Under the pieces are notes generated by a model. It was not told the origin of the DNA. It saw only the letters and a program-made list of their open reading frames with translations, and made no database searches. A stretch of 49,249 nt of DNA from positions 1 to 49,249 of the forward strand of contig CALULA010000028.1 of the NCBI GenBank assembly GCA_944321365.1, given 5' to 3'. This DNA is from an uncultured Paraprevotella sp. Lineage in GTDB: Bacteria; Bacteroidota; Bacteroidia; Bacteroidales; Bacteroidaceae. Position numbers and translations under genes: made by a program. How positions within the stretch are numbered: position 1 is the stretch's first letter; each line of letters begins with the position of its first letter. Below are positions 49,248 to 49,249 of this stretch, one piece after another.

Positions 49248-49249
49248 AA

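Overview
The window is a Bacteroidales chromosome segment, most like Bacteroides, Phocaeicola or Prevotella. The evidence is the arrangement and sequence of the ribosomal genes, Bacteroidetes-type promoters (TTTG-like -33, TAnnTTTG-like -7), mostly SD-less starts, an Ala-rich tail on L17, a DUF3467 gene close to rpoC and rpsL, and large secreted modular proteins ending in the GxYIxxGxKxxK style. The species cannot be fixed from sequence alone. Almost every gene is on the minus strand.

Region 1 (1-13700) is accessory or surface metabolism. It holds a very large secreted protein with an alginate-lyase-like domain (327-5774), and a secreted LamG protein (6355-9285) followed by a 60-residue peptide of unknown function. 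On the plus strand are an RlpA-like protein and an O-acetylhomoserine sulfhydrylase (metY). A secreted thioredoxin-fold protein (WCGPC) follows on the minus strand. The metY and thioredoxin genes converge on a perfect 20-bp inverted-repeat terminator.

Region 2 (14011-32490, transcribed right to left) is the str-S10-spc-alpha cluster in continuous order: rpsL, rpsG, fusA, rpsJ, rplC, rplD, rplW, rplB, rpsS, rplV, rpsC, rplP, rpmC, rpsQ, rplN, rplX, rplE, rpsN, rpsH, rplF, rplR, rpsE, rpmD, rplO, secY, map, infA, rpmJ, rpsM, rpsK, rpsD, rpoA, rplQ. It has a promoter before rpsL and an intrinsic terminator after rplQ. Possible leader RNAs lie before rpsJ and rpsD. A DUF3467 gene with its own promoter and terminator sits upstream of rpsL.

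Region 3 (33052-36592) is an island between rpoC and the DUF3467 gene. It is a compact three-gene operon: an EcoRI-family adenine methyltransferase, an ORF6N-domain protein and a DUF262-HNH nuclease. This is a candidate DNA-modification and defence system. The methyltransferase is broken by two frameshifts. One is at a C10 tract, beyond which the family-like C-terminus continues in another frame, so the tract could be a phase-variable switch or decay.

Region 4 (36593-49247) is tRNA-Gly, tRNA-Thr, tuf, tRNA-Trp, secE, nusG, rplK, rplA, rplJ, rplL, rpoB, rpoC, with a hairpin between rplL and rpoB and a terminator after rpoC.

The least explained DNA is a degenerate repeat with an exact 22-bp period. 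Each unit starts with a conserved TTGCGCAnAAACG core. It occurs in two separate intergenic places (about 12-77 and 36375-36462), each just beyond the terminator of a minus-strand transcription unit.
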